Shown: in pieces, positions 50,257 to 58,942 of the stretch
Layout of the letters: every line of letters starts with the position of its first letter
Position numbering within the stretch: the first letter of the stretch is position 1
NCBI RefSeq assembly: GCF_900142715.1
Contig: NZ_FRBX01000008.1
Coordinates: 229,107 to 293,106 of the forward strand
DNA length: 64,000 nucleotides
Direction: 5' to 3'
DNA from: Flavobacterium pectinovorum
Lineage (GTDB): Bacteria; Bacteroidota; Bacteroidia; Flavobacteriales; Flavobacteriaceae
Notes under the pieces: generated by a model
What the model was told of the DNA's origin: nothing
The model's database searches: none
What the model saw: the letters and a program-made list of their open reading frames with translations, nothing else
Made by a program: the position numbers and the translations under genes

Positions 50257-50287
50257 GACCAATTAACCAACCAACTATAACACGATT

Positions 50288-52873
50288 ATGTATACGTTAC
50301 CCAAAATTGAGCGCTTTAATCAAGACGTTCTCTCAAAATACCACATTTATAATAGTGTTTTTATAACATTACCTTTTGATTCTATAGATAATACGGGAGT
50401 TTTACTTCCTTTATTTACAGAAACTTGCGAAACGGGCTTTAAAAAACAGGAAACACCAAAAGAGATTTTTGATTTCTTTTCTAATAAATTTTTAAATAAC
50501 GCAACTGAGACTGAAAAAATCGATTTAATGTTTCGATTTATTCAATACATAGAACGTCAGATTGTGTTATTTGATGCCATTGAAGATGCTGCTTTTCCGG
50601 TTGTAAATAATATGGAAGGGCGTGGTTCTCTTCGTGATATCAAAGAAAAATCAGATGCAAAGGAAAAAGACGACGATCTTATTGAATTTCTTGAAAATTT
50701 CAATGTAAGAACGGTATTAACGGCGCATCCTACGCAATTTTATCCAGGTCCGGTACTTGGAATTATAAATGATTTAACCGAAGCAATTCGATTGAATAAT
50801 TTATTGCAGATTAAACAATTACTGGCTCAGCTGGGTAAAACTCCATTTATTCAAAATGAAAAACCAAATCCTTACGATGAAGCGGTGAGTTTGATTTGGT
50901 ATCTGGAGAATGTTTTCTATGCTACATCTGGAGAAATTGTACATTATCTGCAGAAAAATATCCTTCACGGAAATGCTATTCAAAACCAATTAATCAAACT
51001 TGGTTTTTGGCCGGGAGGAGACCGCGACGGAAATCCTTTTGTGACAACTGAAATTACTTTGAAAGTTGCTGAACGTTTGCGTACTTCGATTTTGAAGTGT
51101 TATTATGTTGAAATGAGAAGTTTAAAAAGAAAGCTAACTTTCTCAGGCGTAGATACTTTAGTGTCTGATCTTGAACAAAAACTTTATCGTTCTGTTTTTT
51201 ATTCAAAAGGAGAAATCTATATTACTTTAGACGAATTATTATCTCAGCTTAATGCAATTCGAAACATTATTATTGAAAAACATCAATCATTATATTTAGA
51301 TGAATTGGATGCATTTTTAGTAAAAATTAATTTATTCGGATTCCATTTTGCGACTTTGGATATTCGCCAGAATAGTAAAATTCACAACGCCGTGTTCAAA
51401 GATGTTGTAAATTATTATTTGAATTCTGGTTCGAAAATTTTCCCTGAAAACTATTATGAATTATCCGAAGAAGAAAAACTGGTTGTTTTATCAAAAGTAA
51501 AAGGAGAATTGAATCCTGAACATTTTGAAGATGAAATTACCAGATCTACTTTAGAATCTGTTCAGGCTATAAAAACGATTCAGCAAAATAATGGAGAGTT
51601 TGGTGCTAACCGTTATATTATTAGTAATAACGAAAGTGCGCTGAATGTTATGGAAACATTTGCCATGATTCGTTTGAACAATTGGGAAAATCCTACCGTT
51701 GATATTATTCCGCTTTTTGAATCAGTTGATGATTTACAGAATGCACATGAAATAATGGAGCAGTTGTATACAAATCCTGAATATTCTAAACATTTACAAG
51801 CGAGAGGCAATAAACAAACTATTATGCTTGGTTTCTCTGACGGAACTAAAGATGGTGGTTATTTAATGGCAAACTGGAGTATTTACCAGGCTAAAATTGC
51901 ATTGACGGAAATTTCAAGAAAATATGGCATTAAAGCTATTTTCTTTGATGGCCGTGGCGGACCTCCTGCTCGTGGTGGTGGAAAAACACATAAATTTTAT
52001 GCGTCTTTAGGACCAAAAATTGAAAATAACGAAATTCAAATTACAGTTCAGGGACAAACGATTAGTTCAAATTTCGGAACTCTGGATTCTTGCCGTTATA
52101 ACATCGAAAACTTATTAAGTGCCGGTGTAACGAATCAGGTTTTCAGCAAAGAGAAAAATGAGTTAACTGCTACAGAAACTGAGATTTTAACGCAATTGGC
52201 TGGTTTAGGATATGATAAATACCTAAGTTTTAAAAATCATCCAAAGTTTATTCCGTATTTAGAAAAGATGAGTACGTTAAAGTATTATTCTAAAACAAAT
52301 ATTGGAAGCCGTCCTTCTAAAAGAAGTAAATCTGAACAATTGGATTTTGCTGATTTAAGAGCAATTCCGTTTGTAGGTTCATGGAGTCAATTGAAACAAA
52401 ATGTACCAGGGTTTTTTGGAGTAGGAACTGCGTTAAAATATTTTGAAGACAATAATCAATGGGATAAGGTGAGTGATTTGTATCATAATTCATTATTCTT
52501 TAGAACATTACTTGAAAATAGTATGATGTCATTGGCAAAATCATTTTTCCCTCTAACAGCTTACATGAAAAAAGATCCTGAATTTGGTGAATTCTGGCAA
52601 ATTATCTACGATGAGTTTTTAGAAACAAAACGTCTTTTACTTAAAATTGCAGGTCATAAAACATTGATGGAAAATTATCCTGATGGTATAGCTTCTATTC
52701 AAATAAGAGAACGTATCGTTATGCCGTTGTTGACAATACAGCAATATGCTTTGTTGAGAATTAATGAGCTAAACAAAGAAAATGGCAATAATGAAGAGTT
52801 GATTAAAGTTTACGAAAAAATCGTAACAAGATCTCTTTTCGGAAATACAAACGCGAGTAGAAACTCAGCCTAA
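50288..52873 (+). CDS. ppc: Phosphoenolpyruvate carboxylase
   Basis: An 861-residue enzyme that adds bicarbonate to PEP to make oxaloacetate, refilling the TCA cycle. The catalytic histidine is in VLTAHPTQFYPG (about 147-158; most relatives read HPTE), and GGDRDGNPFVT, FDGRGGPPARGGGKTHKFYASLG, VGSWSQLKQNVPGFFGVGTALKYF follow. The GRGG loop is variant (PPAR instead of SVGR). The family's C-terminal end is intact. It is followed by a DinB gene after 41 bases. The motif changes suggest a divergent clade but not a dead enzyme. Confidence 0.9.
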   Translation: MYTLPKIERFNQDVLSKYHIYNSVFITLPFDSIDNTGVLLPLFTETCETGFKKQETPKEIFDFFSNKFLNNATETEKIDLMFRFIQYIERQIVLFDAIEDAAFPVVNNMEGRGSLRDIKEKSDAKEKDDDLIEFLENFNVRTVLTAHPTQFYPGPVLGIINDLTEAIRLNNLLQIKQLLAQLGKTPFIQNEKPNPYDEAVSLIWYLENVFYATSGEIVHYLQKNILHGNAIQNQLIKLGFWPGGDRDGNPFVTTEITLKVAERLRTSILKCYYVEMRSLKRKLTFSGVDTLVSDLEQKLYRSVFYSKGEIYITLDELLSQLNAIRNIIIEKHQSLYLDELDAFLVKINLFGFHFATLDIRQNSKIHNAVFKDVVNYYLNSGSKIFPENYYELSEEEKLVVLSKVKGELNPEHFEDEITRSTLESVQAIKTIQQNNGEFGANRYIISNNESALNVMETFAMIRLNNWENPTVDIIPLFESVDDLQNAHEIMEQLYTNPEYSKHLQARGNKQTIMLGFSDGTKDGGYLMANWSIYQAKIALTEISRKYGIKAIFFDGRGGPPARGGGKTHKFYASLGPKIENNEIQITVQGQTISSNFGTLDSCRYNIENLLSAGVTNQVFSKEKNELTATETEILTQLAGLGYDKYLSFKNHPKFIPYLEKMSTLKYYSKTNIGSRPSKRSKSEQLDFADLRAIPFVGSWSQLKQNVPGFFGVGTALKYFEDNNQWDKVSDLYHNSLFFRTLLENSMMSLAKSFFPLTAYMKKDPEFGEFWQIIYDEFLETKRLLLKIAGHKTLMENYPDGIASIQIRERIVMPLLTIQQYALLRINELNKENGNNEELIKVYEKIVTRSLFGNTNASRNSA

Positions 52874-52914
52874 GACTAGAATTTTAATTTATTTTATAAC
52901 AAAAAGTAATAGAA

Positions 52915-53430
52915 ATGAATTCAAACCAATTATTAGAAAATGAATATTCAGGTGGTTTTGCAACATATATTCGTGAAGCCGGAGATGTAAACCTAATAGA
53001 AGAATTAGAGATTTCTCTGCATGATTTTATCCGGTTTGTTCAAAATATCCCGATGGATAAATTTGATTATCGCTACGCAGAAGGAAAATGGACAATTAAA
53101 GATATTATTCAGCATCTAATAGATTGTGAACGTATTTTTGCTTATCGTGCTTTACGTTTTTCAAGAAACGACAAAACAGCTTTGGCAAGTTTTGAAGAAG
53201 ATGATTATGCAAACAATACCAATGCAAATGGGAGAAGTATTCAGGATTTACTAACAGAATTATCTGCGTTAAGACATTCAAATTTATTGTTTTACAAGAG
53301 TTTATCTGAAGAACAACTTAAACGAATTGGAACTGCTTCTAATATTCAGATTTCTGTTCGTGCTTTAGGTTTTGTAATTATTGGTCATCAAAAACATCAT
53401 CAAAAAGTTTTCGAAGAAAGGTATTTATAG
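52915..53430 (+). CDS. DinB-family protein
   Basis: A 171-residue four-helix-bundle protein of the DinB/YfiT-type superfamily. EGKWTIKDIIQHLIDCERIFAYRALRFSRND (about 62-92) and the final GHQKHHQKVFEERYL (His residues) form the metal-binding helix pattern. Its reaction is unknown; relatives include thiol transferases that use bacillithiol or mycothiol. That matches the presence of YpdA in this window, but the link is inference. Possibly co-transcribed with ppc. Confidence 0.88.
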   Translation: MNSNQLLENEYSGGFATYIREAGDVNLIEELEISLHDFIRFVQNIPMDKFDYRYAEGKWTIKDIIQHLIDCERIFAYRALRFSRNDKTALASFEEDDYANNTNANGRSIQDLLTELSALRHSNLLFYKSLSEEQLKRIGTASNIQISVRALGFVIIGHQKHHQKVFEERYL

Positions 53431-53450
53431 TATTAAATATTTAGCATAAA

Positions 53451-53485
53451 AAAATCCTGTGAAATAACTTCACAGGATTTTTTGT
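53451..53485. terminator. Bidirectional terminator, DinB / recQ
   Basis: Stem AAAATCCTGTGAA with TTCACAGGATTTT, five-base loop ATAAC, flanked by A and T runs, between convergent genes. Confidence 0.85.
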
Positions 53486-53496
53486 TTTATAAAAAG

Positions 53497-55605
53497 CTAT
53501 TTATTCCGCTCCACAATAGCGAGACCAAAACGAATTTTATCATAAGATAATTTTTCTTCAAAGTGATCATAATATGGCCTTAATGCTGTTGGATATTCCA
53601 GTTCAATTTGTGCTTTGTGTAATTGCTGAACTTCGCTATCTGTAACAAATGAACTTAAATCTATATCTTCTCCATCTACATATAGTTTTGCCAGATGCGA
53701 AACAATCGTTGTTTGCCCTAAATTTCGTTTTCCTGCAATTTCTTCAATACTGTTTCCGTTTTTGAAAAGTTCTAAAGTTGTTTTATAAGTGTTGCCTTCT
53801 TTTTTAGCTTTAGCATTAGTCTTTTTTACTTTTTCATAATAAACAATTGCATCTATAAATTCTGAGCCATATTTTTCAAGTTTAGCCTTACCAACACCAT
53901 CAATGGCAAGAAATTCTTCATCGCTCATTGGGCGCAAGGTTTCCATTTGTCTTAATACAGCATCACTAAAAATTACATAAGCAGGAACTTCTTCGTCCTT
54001 TGCAATTTCGTAGCGTAATTTTCGAAGTATTTCAAAAAGTGAATTTTTAGCAGTTTTGGCTTTTGTTTCTTTGATTTCGTTTTTATCCATTACTTTTTTA
54101 ACAACCGTCGTCAATTTTACTTTTTCACCTTCAAATAAAACTTTTTTGGCAAAAGGAGTAAGCAAAATTTTATTGTGCTGATGAAAGGCAATTTCAAGGT
54201 ATCCCAGATTAATCAACTGAATAAGGTATTGATTCCAATCATACCACGAAATGTCAGCGCCAATTCCATACGTTTTTAAGCTTTGATAATTTTTTTCGTA
54301 GATATATGCGTTTTTCGAGCCTCTTAAAAAGTCTACAATTACTGCCAAAGGCTCAGATTCCTGCAAACGAGTAATGGCCGATAATGCTTTTTGAGCTAGA
54401 ATAGTCCCATCAAAAAATACGGGTGGTTTTTTACAAATGTCACAATTACCACAATTTTCATTAACCAATTCACCAAAATAGGAAAGCAAAATTTTTCTTC
54501 TGCAGCTTAAAGCATCTGCATATTGTTTCATTCTCTCCAGTTTTGCCAGCTGAACATCAGAATTTAATCCTTCTGAAGCAAATTTCTGCAGTTGGATTAC
54601 ATCGGCATAACTTTCAAATAAAACTGTTTCTGCCGGCAGTCCGTCACGACCGGCACGGCCAATTTCCTGATAATAGCCTTCAATATTTTTAGGCAAATTA
54701 TAATGAATGACCCAGCGCACATTCGATTTATCAATTCCCATTCCAAAAGCAATCGTTGCGCAAACAACCTGACAATCATCATTAATAAACTCATCTTGTG
54801 TTTGTGCACGAACTTTATTATCCAGGCCCGCATGATATGCTTTTGCCGTAATTCCTTTATTTCGCAGTTTCTCGGCAAGTTCTTCTGTAGTTTTTCGGCT
54901 CAGACAATAAATAATTCCGCATTCATTGGGTTTGCTTTCTACAAAATCAATAATTTGTTTAACACGATCTAATGCAGGACGAACTTCAAGGCTTAAATTT
55001 TTTCTGTCAAAGGATGCGACAAAAGTTTTCGGATTTCTTAATTTTAGTTGTTTTGTAATATCAGTACGCGTCGCTTTATCTGCAGTAGCTGTCAAAGCCA
55101 GCACTGGAGTAGAAGGGAAGCGGCTTTTTAAATATCCTAAATTAGTATATGCCGGTCTAAAATCATGTCCCCAGGATGAAATACAATGCGCTTCATCTAT
55201 AGCAATTAAACTGATTGTCAATTCATTAAAAACAACATCCAAGTATGATAAACTCTCCGGAGCAATATAGACGAGCTTAAAAGTATTCGATTTTAAATTG
55301 TCTATATAAAACTGTTGCTCTTCGCTGGATTGACTGCTATTTATATAACAAGCTGAAATTCCGTTGGTTTTTAAACTATCTACCTGATCCTTCATTAAGG
55401 CAATTAAAGGAGAAATTACAATTGTAATTCCTGGTAAAACCAAAGCCGGTAATTGAAAACAAATCGATTTTCCGCCACCTGTTGGCATAATAGCCAAAGT
55501 ATCCTGACCCGAAAGAATAGTGTTGATTATGGTTTCCTGATTAGGTCTGAATTTTTCAAAACCAAAATTTTCTTTTAGTTTGGCGTGTAATATATCTGAA
55601 TTCAT
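53497..55605 (-). CDS. recQ: RecQ ATP-dependent DNA helicase
   Basis: A 702-residue helicase of RecQ type. Walker A is MPTGGGKSICFQLP (about 40-53), the DEAH box is IAIDEAHCISSWGHDFRP (about 136-153), then motif V/VI IAFGMGIDKSNVRW and QEIGRAGRDGLP. The RQC zinc motif CRRKILLSYFGE...CGNCDICKKPP is at about 361-391, HRDC near 530-600, and a C-terminal HTH_40-type domain near 620-690. It unwinds DNA in repair and recombination. Complete and of usual length for bacteroidotal copies. Confidence 0.96.
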   Translation of the reverse strand: MNSDILHAKLKENFGFEKFRPNQETIINTILSGQDTLAIMPTGGGKSICFQLPALVLPGITIVISPLIALMKDQVDSLKTNGISACYINSSQSSEEQQFYIDNLKSNTFKLVYIAPESLSYLDVVFNELTISLIAIDEAHCISSWGHDFRPAYTNLGYLKSRFPSTPVLALTATADKATRTDITKQLKLRNPKTFVASFDRKNLSLEVRPALDRVKQIIDFVESKPNECGIIYCLSRKTTEELAEKLRNKGITAKAYHAGLDNKVRAQTQDEFINDDCQVVCATIAFGMGIDKSNVRWVIHYNLPKNIEGYYQEIGRAGRDGLPAETVLFESYADVIQLQKFASEGLNSDVQLAKLERMKQYADALSCRRKILLSYFGELVNENCGNCDICKKPPVFFDGTILAQKALSAITRLQESEPLAVIVDFLRGSKNAYIYEKNYQSLKTYGIGADISWYDWNQYLIQLINLGYLEIAFHQHNKILLTPFAKKVLFEGEKVKLTTVVKKVMDKNEIKETKAKTAKNSLFEILRKLRYEIAKDEEVPAYVIFSDAVLRQMETLRPMSDEEFLAIDGVGKAKLEKYGSEFIDAIVYYEKVKKTNAKAKKEGNTYKTTLELFKNGNSIEEIAGKRNLGQTTIVSHLAKLYVDGEDIDLSSFVTDSEVQQLHKAQIELEYPTALRPYYDHFEEKLSYDKIRFGLAIVERNK

Positions 55606-55699
55606 TGGGCTTTTATTTGCGAAAGTAAATATATTAAAGAAATTGTAAATATAAGATTTTACTTATAAAAAAATGCATGATTTTAGTATTCAAAATAAA

Positions 55700-55725
55700 A
55701 AAGGAACTCCGTATAGAGTTCCTTT
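55700..55725. terminator. Terminator of the acidic protein operon
   Basis: Stem AAAGGAACTC with GAGTTCCTTT, six-base loop; A-rich DNA to the left gives the minus-strand U-run. It lies 22 bases after the acidic gene's stop. Confidence 0.85.
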
Positions 55726-55747
55726 ACTTTATTTTGAAGGAGATAAA

Positions 55748-56158
55748 TTAATCTTCGTCGTCTTCATCATCATCGTCATCAGCAATATCATCTGGGTCTC
55801 TGTCATCATCGTCATCGTCATCTCCGCCATCTGTATCTGGTTTATCTACTGCATCGTCATCATCGTCGTCGTCAATATCATCGTCAAGATCAAGACCTTT
55901 TACTGGTTCGATTGTATCAACATCAACGTCAATATCATCGTCTTCATCGTAATTCTCAATTCTGTCAGCAAGTTTAGTACTAATTTTTACTAAATAAATA
56001 GTGTCTTCAGTACGTACTTCAACAGCTTCGATCAATTCGTTTTTAGCATTTCTAAAACGGATTACATCCGAATCATCATAACCATCAGGAAATTTTTCTA
56101 CCAAAAGGTTTAAAATTTCATTGGTAAGTTTAGCGTAGTCTACTATAACTCTTTTCAT
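55748..56158 (-). CDS. Hyperacidic protein with poly-Asp tail
   Basis: A 136-residue protein. The first 75 residues form a small domain (KRVIVDYAKLTNEILNLLVEKF and IYLVKISTKLADRIENY). From about residue 76 to the end it is almost all Asp with a few Glu, Val, Pro, Gly: runs of up to seven Asp (DDDDDDD). The net charge is strongly negative. It follows the deoxyhypusine-synthase-like gene with a 7-base gap, in one operon with it. The poly-Asp tail could bind polyamines or Ca2+, which is inference. It is A+T-poor for its region because GAT/GAC repeats dominate. Confidence 0.8.
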   Translation of the reverse strand: MKRVIVDYAKLTNEILNLLVEKFPDGYDDSDVIRFRNAKNELIEAVEVRTEDTIYLVKISTKLADRIENYDEDDDIDVDVDTIEPVKGLDLDDDIDDDDDDDAVDKPDTDGGDDDDDDDRDPDDIADDDDDEDDED

Positions 56159-56165
56159 AAATATC

Positions 56166-57134
56166 CTATAAATCTAATAAGTAAGCAAAAATTAATGGAG
56201 CAACAATTGTAGCATCCGACTCAATAATAAATTTAGGGGTTTTAATATCTAATTTACCCCAAGTAATTTTCTCGTTTGGAACTGCTCCGGAATAAGATCC
56301 GTAACTAGTTGTTGAATCTGAAATTTGGCAGAAATAAGACCAAAACGGTATATCATGCATTTCCATATCCTGGTACAACATTGGAACAACACAAATAGGA
56401 AAATCTCCTGCAATACCACCACCAATTTGAAAAAATCCAATTCCGTTAGTACTATTTTTTGGATACCAATCAGCAAGGAATGTCATATATTCAATTCCGG
56501 ATTTCATGGTAGAAGCTTTCAAATCTCCTTTGATTACGTAAGAAGCGAAGATATTTCCCATTGTACTATCTTCCCAACCCGGAACAATAATAGGTAAATT
56601 TTTCTCTGCTGCTGCATACATCCAGCTATCTTTTAAATCTATTTCATAATACTCTTCTAAAACACCTGATAATAGCATTTTATACATGAATTCATGCGGA
56701 AAATAGCGTTCACCTTTATCATCAGCATCTTTCCAGATTTTATAAATGTGTTTTTGCAAACGACGAAACGCTTCATGCTCAGGGATACAAGTGTCTGTAA
56801 CACGATTTAATCCTCTTTCAAGCAAAGCCCATTCGTCTTCTGGTGTCAAATCACGATAGTTAGGCACTCTTTCGTAATGAGAGTGTGCCACCAAATTCAT
56901 GATATCTTCTTCTAGATTGGCTCCGGTACAAGAAATAATCTGTACTTTATCTTGTCTAATTATTTCGGCAAAAATTTTACCAATTTCTGCTGTACTCATA
57001 GCGCCAGCCATACTTACCATCATTTTAGCACCGTTTGCTAATTGTTGTTCGTATGCTTTTGCAGCATCCACAAGAGAAGCAGAGTTAAAGTGTAAATAAT
57101 GTTTTTCAATAAACTGACTGATAGGTCCTTTCAT
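56166..57134 (-). CDS. Deoxyhypusine synthase-like protein
   Basis: A 322-residue deoxyhypusine synthase family protein. The catalytic lysine is in ITWGKLD (Lys294, compare VSWGKI in eukaryotes), and NAD-site features MMVSMAGAMSTAEIGK (about 37-52), SCTGANLEEDIMN and FQIGGGIAGDFPICVVPML are present. Bacteria lack the eIF5A substrate, and several bacterial homologs make homospermidine or related polyamines. Its neighbours are an arginine decarboxylase-type gene upstream (106 bases) and a poly-Asp protein downstream, so a polyamine role is likely. Confidence 0.9.
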   Translation of the reverse strand: MKGPISQFIEKHYLHFNSASLVDAAKAYEQQLANGAKMMVSMAGAMSTAEIGKIFAEIIRQDKVQIISCTGANLEEDIMNLVAHSHYERVPNYRDLTPEDEWALLERGLNRVTDTCIPEHEAFRRLQKHIYKIWKDADDKGERYFPHEFMYKMLLSGVLEEYYEIDLKDSWMYAAAEKNLPIIVPGWEDSTMGNIFASYVIKGDLKASTMKSGIEYMTFLADWYPKNSTNGIGFFQIGGGIAGDFPICVVPMLYQDMEMHDIPFWSYFCQISDSTTSYGSYSGAVPNEKITWGKLDIKTPKFIIESDATIVAPLIFAYLLDL

Positions 57135-57240
57135 TTTTTTTTGTTTTTTTGTTTTTTTTTGAATTAAAAGTTTGACCTTTTACATGATACTGCAAATTAA
57201 CAATTTTATATATATTAACATTTAATTTGCAGGTTTTTTT

Positions 57241-58644
57241 TTATATTTTTTTTGTGTATCCTAAAATTTTCAATACATCGTCAGAAGTTTGTTGTTCTGA
57301 GAAAACTTCGGTAGCTAAAATTCCGTTTTCGTCACGATCTATTAAAATATGTTTAGGCTGCGGAATCAAACAGTGGTGTAAACCTCCATATCCTCCAATA
57401 GTTTCCTGATACGCACCAGTATTAAAGAAACCAATATATAATGGTTTTTCTTTGTTGTATTTAGGCAAATAAATAGCGTTCATATTTTGTTCTGAATTGT
57501 AATAATCGTCACTATCACAAGTCAATCCTCCTAATAAAACCCGCTCGTAAGTATCATTCCAACGATTAACCGCCAGCATGATAAAACGTTTGTTTATAGC
57601 CCAAGTATCCGGCAAAGTAGTAATGAATGACGAATCAATCATATTCCATTTTTCTCTATCATTTTGTTGTTTTTGATACAATATCTGATAGATAGCACCA
57701 CCGCTTTCACCTACAGTAAACGAACCAAATTCTGTAAAAATATTTGGAACATCAACTTCAGCTTCATCACAAGCGATTTTAATTTGATTGATAATTTCAT
57801 CAATCATATATTGATAATCATATTCAAATGCAAGTGAATTTTTAATTGGGAAACCACCTCCAATGTTTAATCCGTCCAGAGTAGGGCATTCCTTTTTAAG
57901 CGCAATGTATACTTTAATACATTTTACTAACTCATTCCAGTAATATGCTGTATCATTTATTCCGGTATTAATAAAAAAGTGAAGCATTTTAAGCTCTAAC
58001 TTTTCATTTTCCTGAATTTGTTTCTTGTAAAACGAAACAATGTTTTTATATCCAATTCCTAATCTTGAAGTATAAAACTCAAATTTAGGCTCTTCTTCAG
58101 CTGCAATACGAATTCCAATTTTGAATTTTCCTTTGATTTCTCCCTGAAGCAAATCAAGTTCTTCATAGTTGTCAATGATCGGAATAGTATTTTTATGTCC
58201 GTTATTGATTAATCTCGCAATATTGCTGATATATTCATCTCTTTTAAAACCATTGCAAATAACATAAGTACTTTTGTTGATTTTACCATTTTCTAACAAA
58301 TTCTCAACAATATTAACATCAAACGCTGATGATGTTTCAATATGAATGTTGTTTTTAAAAGCTTCATTCATAATATATTCAAAATGAGAGCTTTTTGTAC
58401 AATAACAATAGTAATATTTTGCTTCGTACTTATTTTTTTCCATTGATTTTCTGAACCAGGCTTTTGCCTTATTGATATTTTCAGAAATTTGAGGTAAATA
58501 AGTAAATTTTAATGGCGTGCCATACTGCTCAACTAATTTCATCAAATCGATATTGTGAAATTGTAAGTTGTCTTTATTTAATTTAAATTCCTCTTGTGGA
58601 AAATAGTAAGTTTGATTTATTAGGTCAGAATATTTTGTATTCAT
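57241..58644 (-). CDS. Fold-type III PLP decarboxylase, arginine decarboxylase-like
   Basis: A 467-residue PLP enzyme of the alanine-racemase/ornithine decarboxylase fold. The PLP lysine is in YCYCTKSSHFEY (about 79-90), and LLGGLTCDSDDYY carries the catalytic Cys (about 382) typical of amino-acid decarboxylases; FFNTGAYQETIGG binds PLP near 414. Length and motif set fit the arginine decarboxylase annotation of Bacteroidota, but lysine, ornithine or carboxynorspermidine cannot be excluded. It is preceded by a 298-base leader with a promoter and a 59-codon ORF, and followed by the deoxyhypusine-synthase-like gene. Confidence 0.85.
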   Translation of the reverse strand: MNTKYSDLINQTYYFPQEEFKLNKDNLQFHNIDLMKLVEQYGTPLKFTYLPQISENINKAKAWFRKSMEKNKYEAKYYYCYCTKSSHFEYIMNEAFKNNIHIETSSAFDVNIVENLLENGKINKSTYVICNGFKRDEYISNIARLINNGHKNTIPIIDNYEELDLLQGEIKGKFKIGIRIAAEEEPKFEFYTSRLGIGYKNIVSFYKKQIQENEKLELKMLHFFINTGINDTAYYWNELVKCIKVYIALKKECPTLDGLNIGGGFPIKNSLAFEYDYQYMIDEIINQIKIACDEAEVDVPNIFTEFGSFTVGESGGAIYQILYQKQQNDREKWNMIDSSFITTLPDTWAINKRFIMLAVNRWNDTYERVLLGGLTCDSDDYYNSEQNMNAIYLPKYNKEKPLYIGFFNTGAYQETIGGYGGLHHCLIPQPKHILIDRDENGILATEVFSEQQTSDDVLKILGYTKKI

Positions 58645-58705
58645 TTATTTTTCAATATTTTAGGATTGTAATTTTTTAATTTAAGATACGATAATAATCT
58701 TAAAT

Positions 58706-58885
58706 TCAAACCCTGATATTGGCAAATATAATTTGCAGTTTTTCGTGTTCTGCTTTTGAGCATGAGAAAACATCAAAACAAAACGGACTTTTGCTATTAT
58801 AAAAACGGTTCAACATCCTTAGTAAAGAACTATTGAGTCGGTTTCTATAAGAACTAAAATTTCTCTGTTTATTGTTTGTTTTCAT
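58706..58885 (-). CDS. 59-codon ORF in the decarboxylase leader
   Basis: ATG at 58885 opens a 59-residue frame ending TGA at 58706. It begins MKTNNKQRNFSSYRNRLNSS and ends KLQIIFANIRV, with six Arg, many Asn and Ser and two Cys. It lies 61 bases upstream of the decarboxylase start on the same strand. A strong promoter (58891-58922) is immediately upstream, placing the predicted start of transcription at or very near this ATG, so if translated it would be nearly leaderless. It could be a regulatory leader peptide, a small protein, or chance. Not recognised. Confidence 0.4.
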   Translation of the reverse strand: MKTNNKQRNFSSYRNRLNSSLLRMLNRFYNSKSPFCFDVFSCSKAEHEKLQIIFANIRV

Positions 58886-58890
58886 CGTGG

Positions 58891-58922
58891 CAAATGTAAA
58901 AAATAATATATACCTAAAGCAA
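58891..58922 (-). promoter_or_regulatory. Flavobacterium-type promoter ahead of the decarboxylase leader
   Basis: Minus strand TTG, a 21-base spacer, then TACATTTG. This matches the flavobacterial TTG-N(17-23)-TAnnTTTG consensus fully. Transcription would begin about 58885, giving a leader of about 240 bases before the decarboxylase start codon. Confidence 0.7.
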
Positions 58923-58942
58923 TGGTTTTAATTAAAAAAAGT

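Noticed and set aside
55673..55993. Plus-strand ORF opposite the poly-Asp tail
   Set aside because: Ile/Val-only product caused by complementary GAT repeats; shadow of the real minus-strand gene.
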